Of a DNA stretch of 17,500 nt, positions 16,977 through 17,500 are shown in pieces; the first letter of the stretch is position 1; each line of letters begins with the position of its first letter. The notes under the pieces were generated by a model, which did no database searches, was not told the origin of the DNA, and worked only from the letters and a program-made list of their open reading frames with translations. Made by a program: the position numbers and the translations under genes. This stretch comes from Chromera velia (Eukaryota > Sar > Chromeraceae), in assembly GCA_018398765.1 (NCBI GenBank), contig JAHBMJ010002156.1:1-17500 (forward strand), read 5' to 3'.

Positions 16977-17130
16977 ATGCATGCAGTTTAATGTTGTTAA
17001 ATTTGTCTGACCTTGTCTCACCTTTGTCTCTGAGACACAGTCAGACACTATCTTCCACGATGTACCAGCTCTGGTAACTGCCACTCCACTGATCGCCATG
17101 CAATGCAGGAACAGTTTGATATGATTGTCG

Positions 17131-17202
17131 TTGTAAGTGGCTGATTAGCTCACTCATCCGGCTGGAAACACACTGTGGTTGTTGTTATAACTTGTAAGTG
17201 GC
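17131..17202 (+). repeat. Short direct repeat TTGTAAGTGGC, two copies
   Basis: TTGTAAGTGGC occurs at 17131-17141 and 17192-17202. In both copies CTCATCC follows, after 11 extra bases in the first copy and directly in the second. Each copy contains GTAAGT, the consensus start of an intron. CCTCATCCTCCAG just after the second copy resembles an intron end, so a small intron in the leader of the right-hand gene is possible. Confidence 0.4.
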
Positions 17203-17290
17203 CTCATCCTCCAGCTTGAAGAGGTCTGGAAAAACCCATTCACTCAGTTGAGAGTCAAAGACAAGGAGGACACCCTAACCAGACCTTGAG

Positions 17291-17500
17291 ATGGATTCAC
17301 GCCGCTCGATCAGCTTTATTGCTGAGATTGTCAATGACCCCACCTTCGACCTGGAACGAATAGCAGACGAGCTGAGCTTGGGTTCCGATGCCAGAGAGGA
17401 GATTGGTCCTACACCGCTACACGGGGAGGACGGTTCGGGCGGAGCTCCCCTCCCAATGCAGGAATGTGTCCCGGAAGGGAATGAAAGAAAGGAGGAATTT
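17291..17500 (+). CDS. Start of an unrecognised protein, runs off the right edge
   Basis: ATG 17291 opens a frame of 70 codons without a stop up to the window end. An in-frame TAA at 17276-17278 makes this ATG the first possible start. The visible N-terminus (MDSRRSISFIAEIVNDPTFD) begins with a short helical stretch, then becomes acidic and Gly/Pro-rich, ending Glu/Lys-rich. No domain is recognisable. It could be a host gene or the gag of another mobile element. A 70-codon open frame in balanced-GC DNA could also be chance, so confidence is limited. Confidence 0.4.
   Translation, partial: MDSRRSISFIAEIVNDPTFDLERIADELSLGSDAREEIGPTPLHGEDGSGGAPLPMQECVPEGNERKEEF

Larger units (their letters stand above)
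16109..17290. other. Intergenic DNA between two divergent genes
   Basis: The gag-like gene reads left from 16108 and the partial gene reads right from 17291, so this stretch should hold both promoters. Seen in it are a T-rich and pyrimidine-rich stretch around 16770-16810, a GC-rich block at 16850-16960, a TATA-containing palindrome, and a short direct repeat near the right gene. Open frames here are short and without protein character. Confidence 0.45.

Overview
The window looks like nuclear DNA from a eukaryote, most likely a protist or alga. It is dominated by Ty1/copia-type LTR retrotransposons. It also holds tetranucleotide microsatellites, long intergenic stretches, and no operons or ribosome-binding sites. 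The overall style (roughly balanced GC, protein-coding retroelements, ATTC/TCAA microsatellites) would fit a chromerid-like alga, but that is a guess and nothing here fixes the species.

Layout, left to right. (1) Positions 1 to about 5487, minus strand: element A, a Ty1/copia element running off the left edge. Gag (4083-5327) is intact. Pol is readable as protease, integrase, a long charged linker, reverse transcriptase and the start of RNase H. It is interrupted by four TAG codons, one TAA and one frameshift at an AAAG microsatellite. Pol lies in the -1 frame relative to gag, and the two frames meet at a run of six T. (2) 5328-5903: noncoding leader and probable LTR of element A, with two sets of inverted repeats. 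(3) 5904-12289, plus strand: element B, a complete and unrelated Ty1/copia element. It has two 481-bp LTRs differing at seven sites, a 5-bp target-site duplication (GGTAT), a primer binding site, and one gag-pol frame (6477-11765) broken by a TAG and by a short out-of-frame patch in reverse transcriptase. Elements A and B are head to head, and element B interrupts sequence in the 5' flank or LTR of element A. (4) 12295-14172: AT-rich and microsatellite-rich DNA in which no gene is visible. (5) 14173-16108, minus strand: an unrecognised gag-like, lysine/alanine-rich and Cys/His-rich protein gene with one frameshift and one in-frame TGA. (6) 16109-17290: intergenic DNA with a TATA-containing palindrome and a short direct repeat. 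(7) 17291-17500, plus strand: the start of an unrecognised open reading frame leaving the window.

The unifying observation is decay by transition. All seven differences between the two LTRs of element B are C/T or G/A. Every in-frame premature stop in elements A and B that is not caused by a frameshift is TAG or TAA, which is what C-to-T change at CAG or CAA (Gln) produces. Targeted cytosine deamination, such as a RIP-like process or non-CpG methylation, is the simplest reading. UAR read as glutamine, or stop read-through, is the alternative worth testing.
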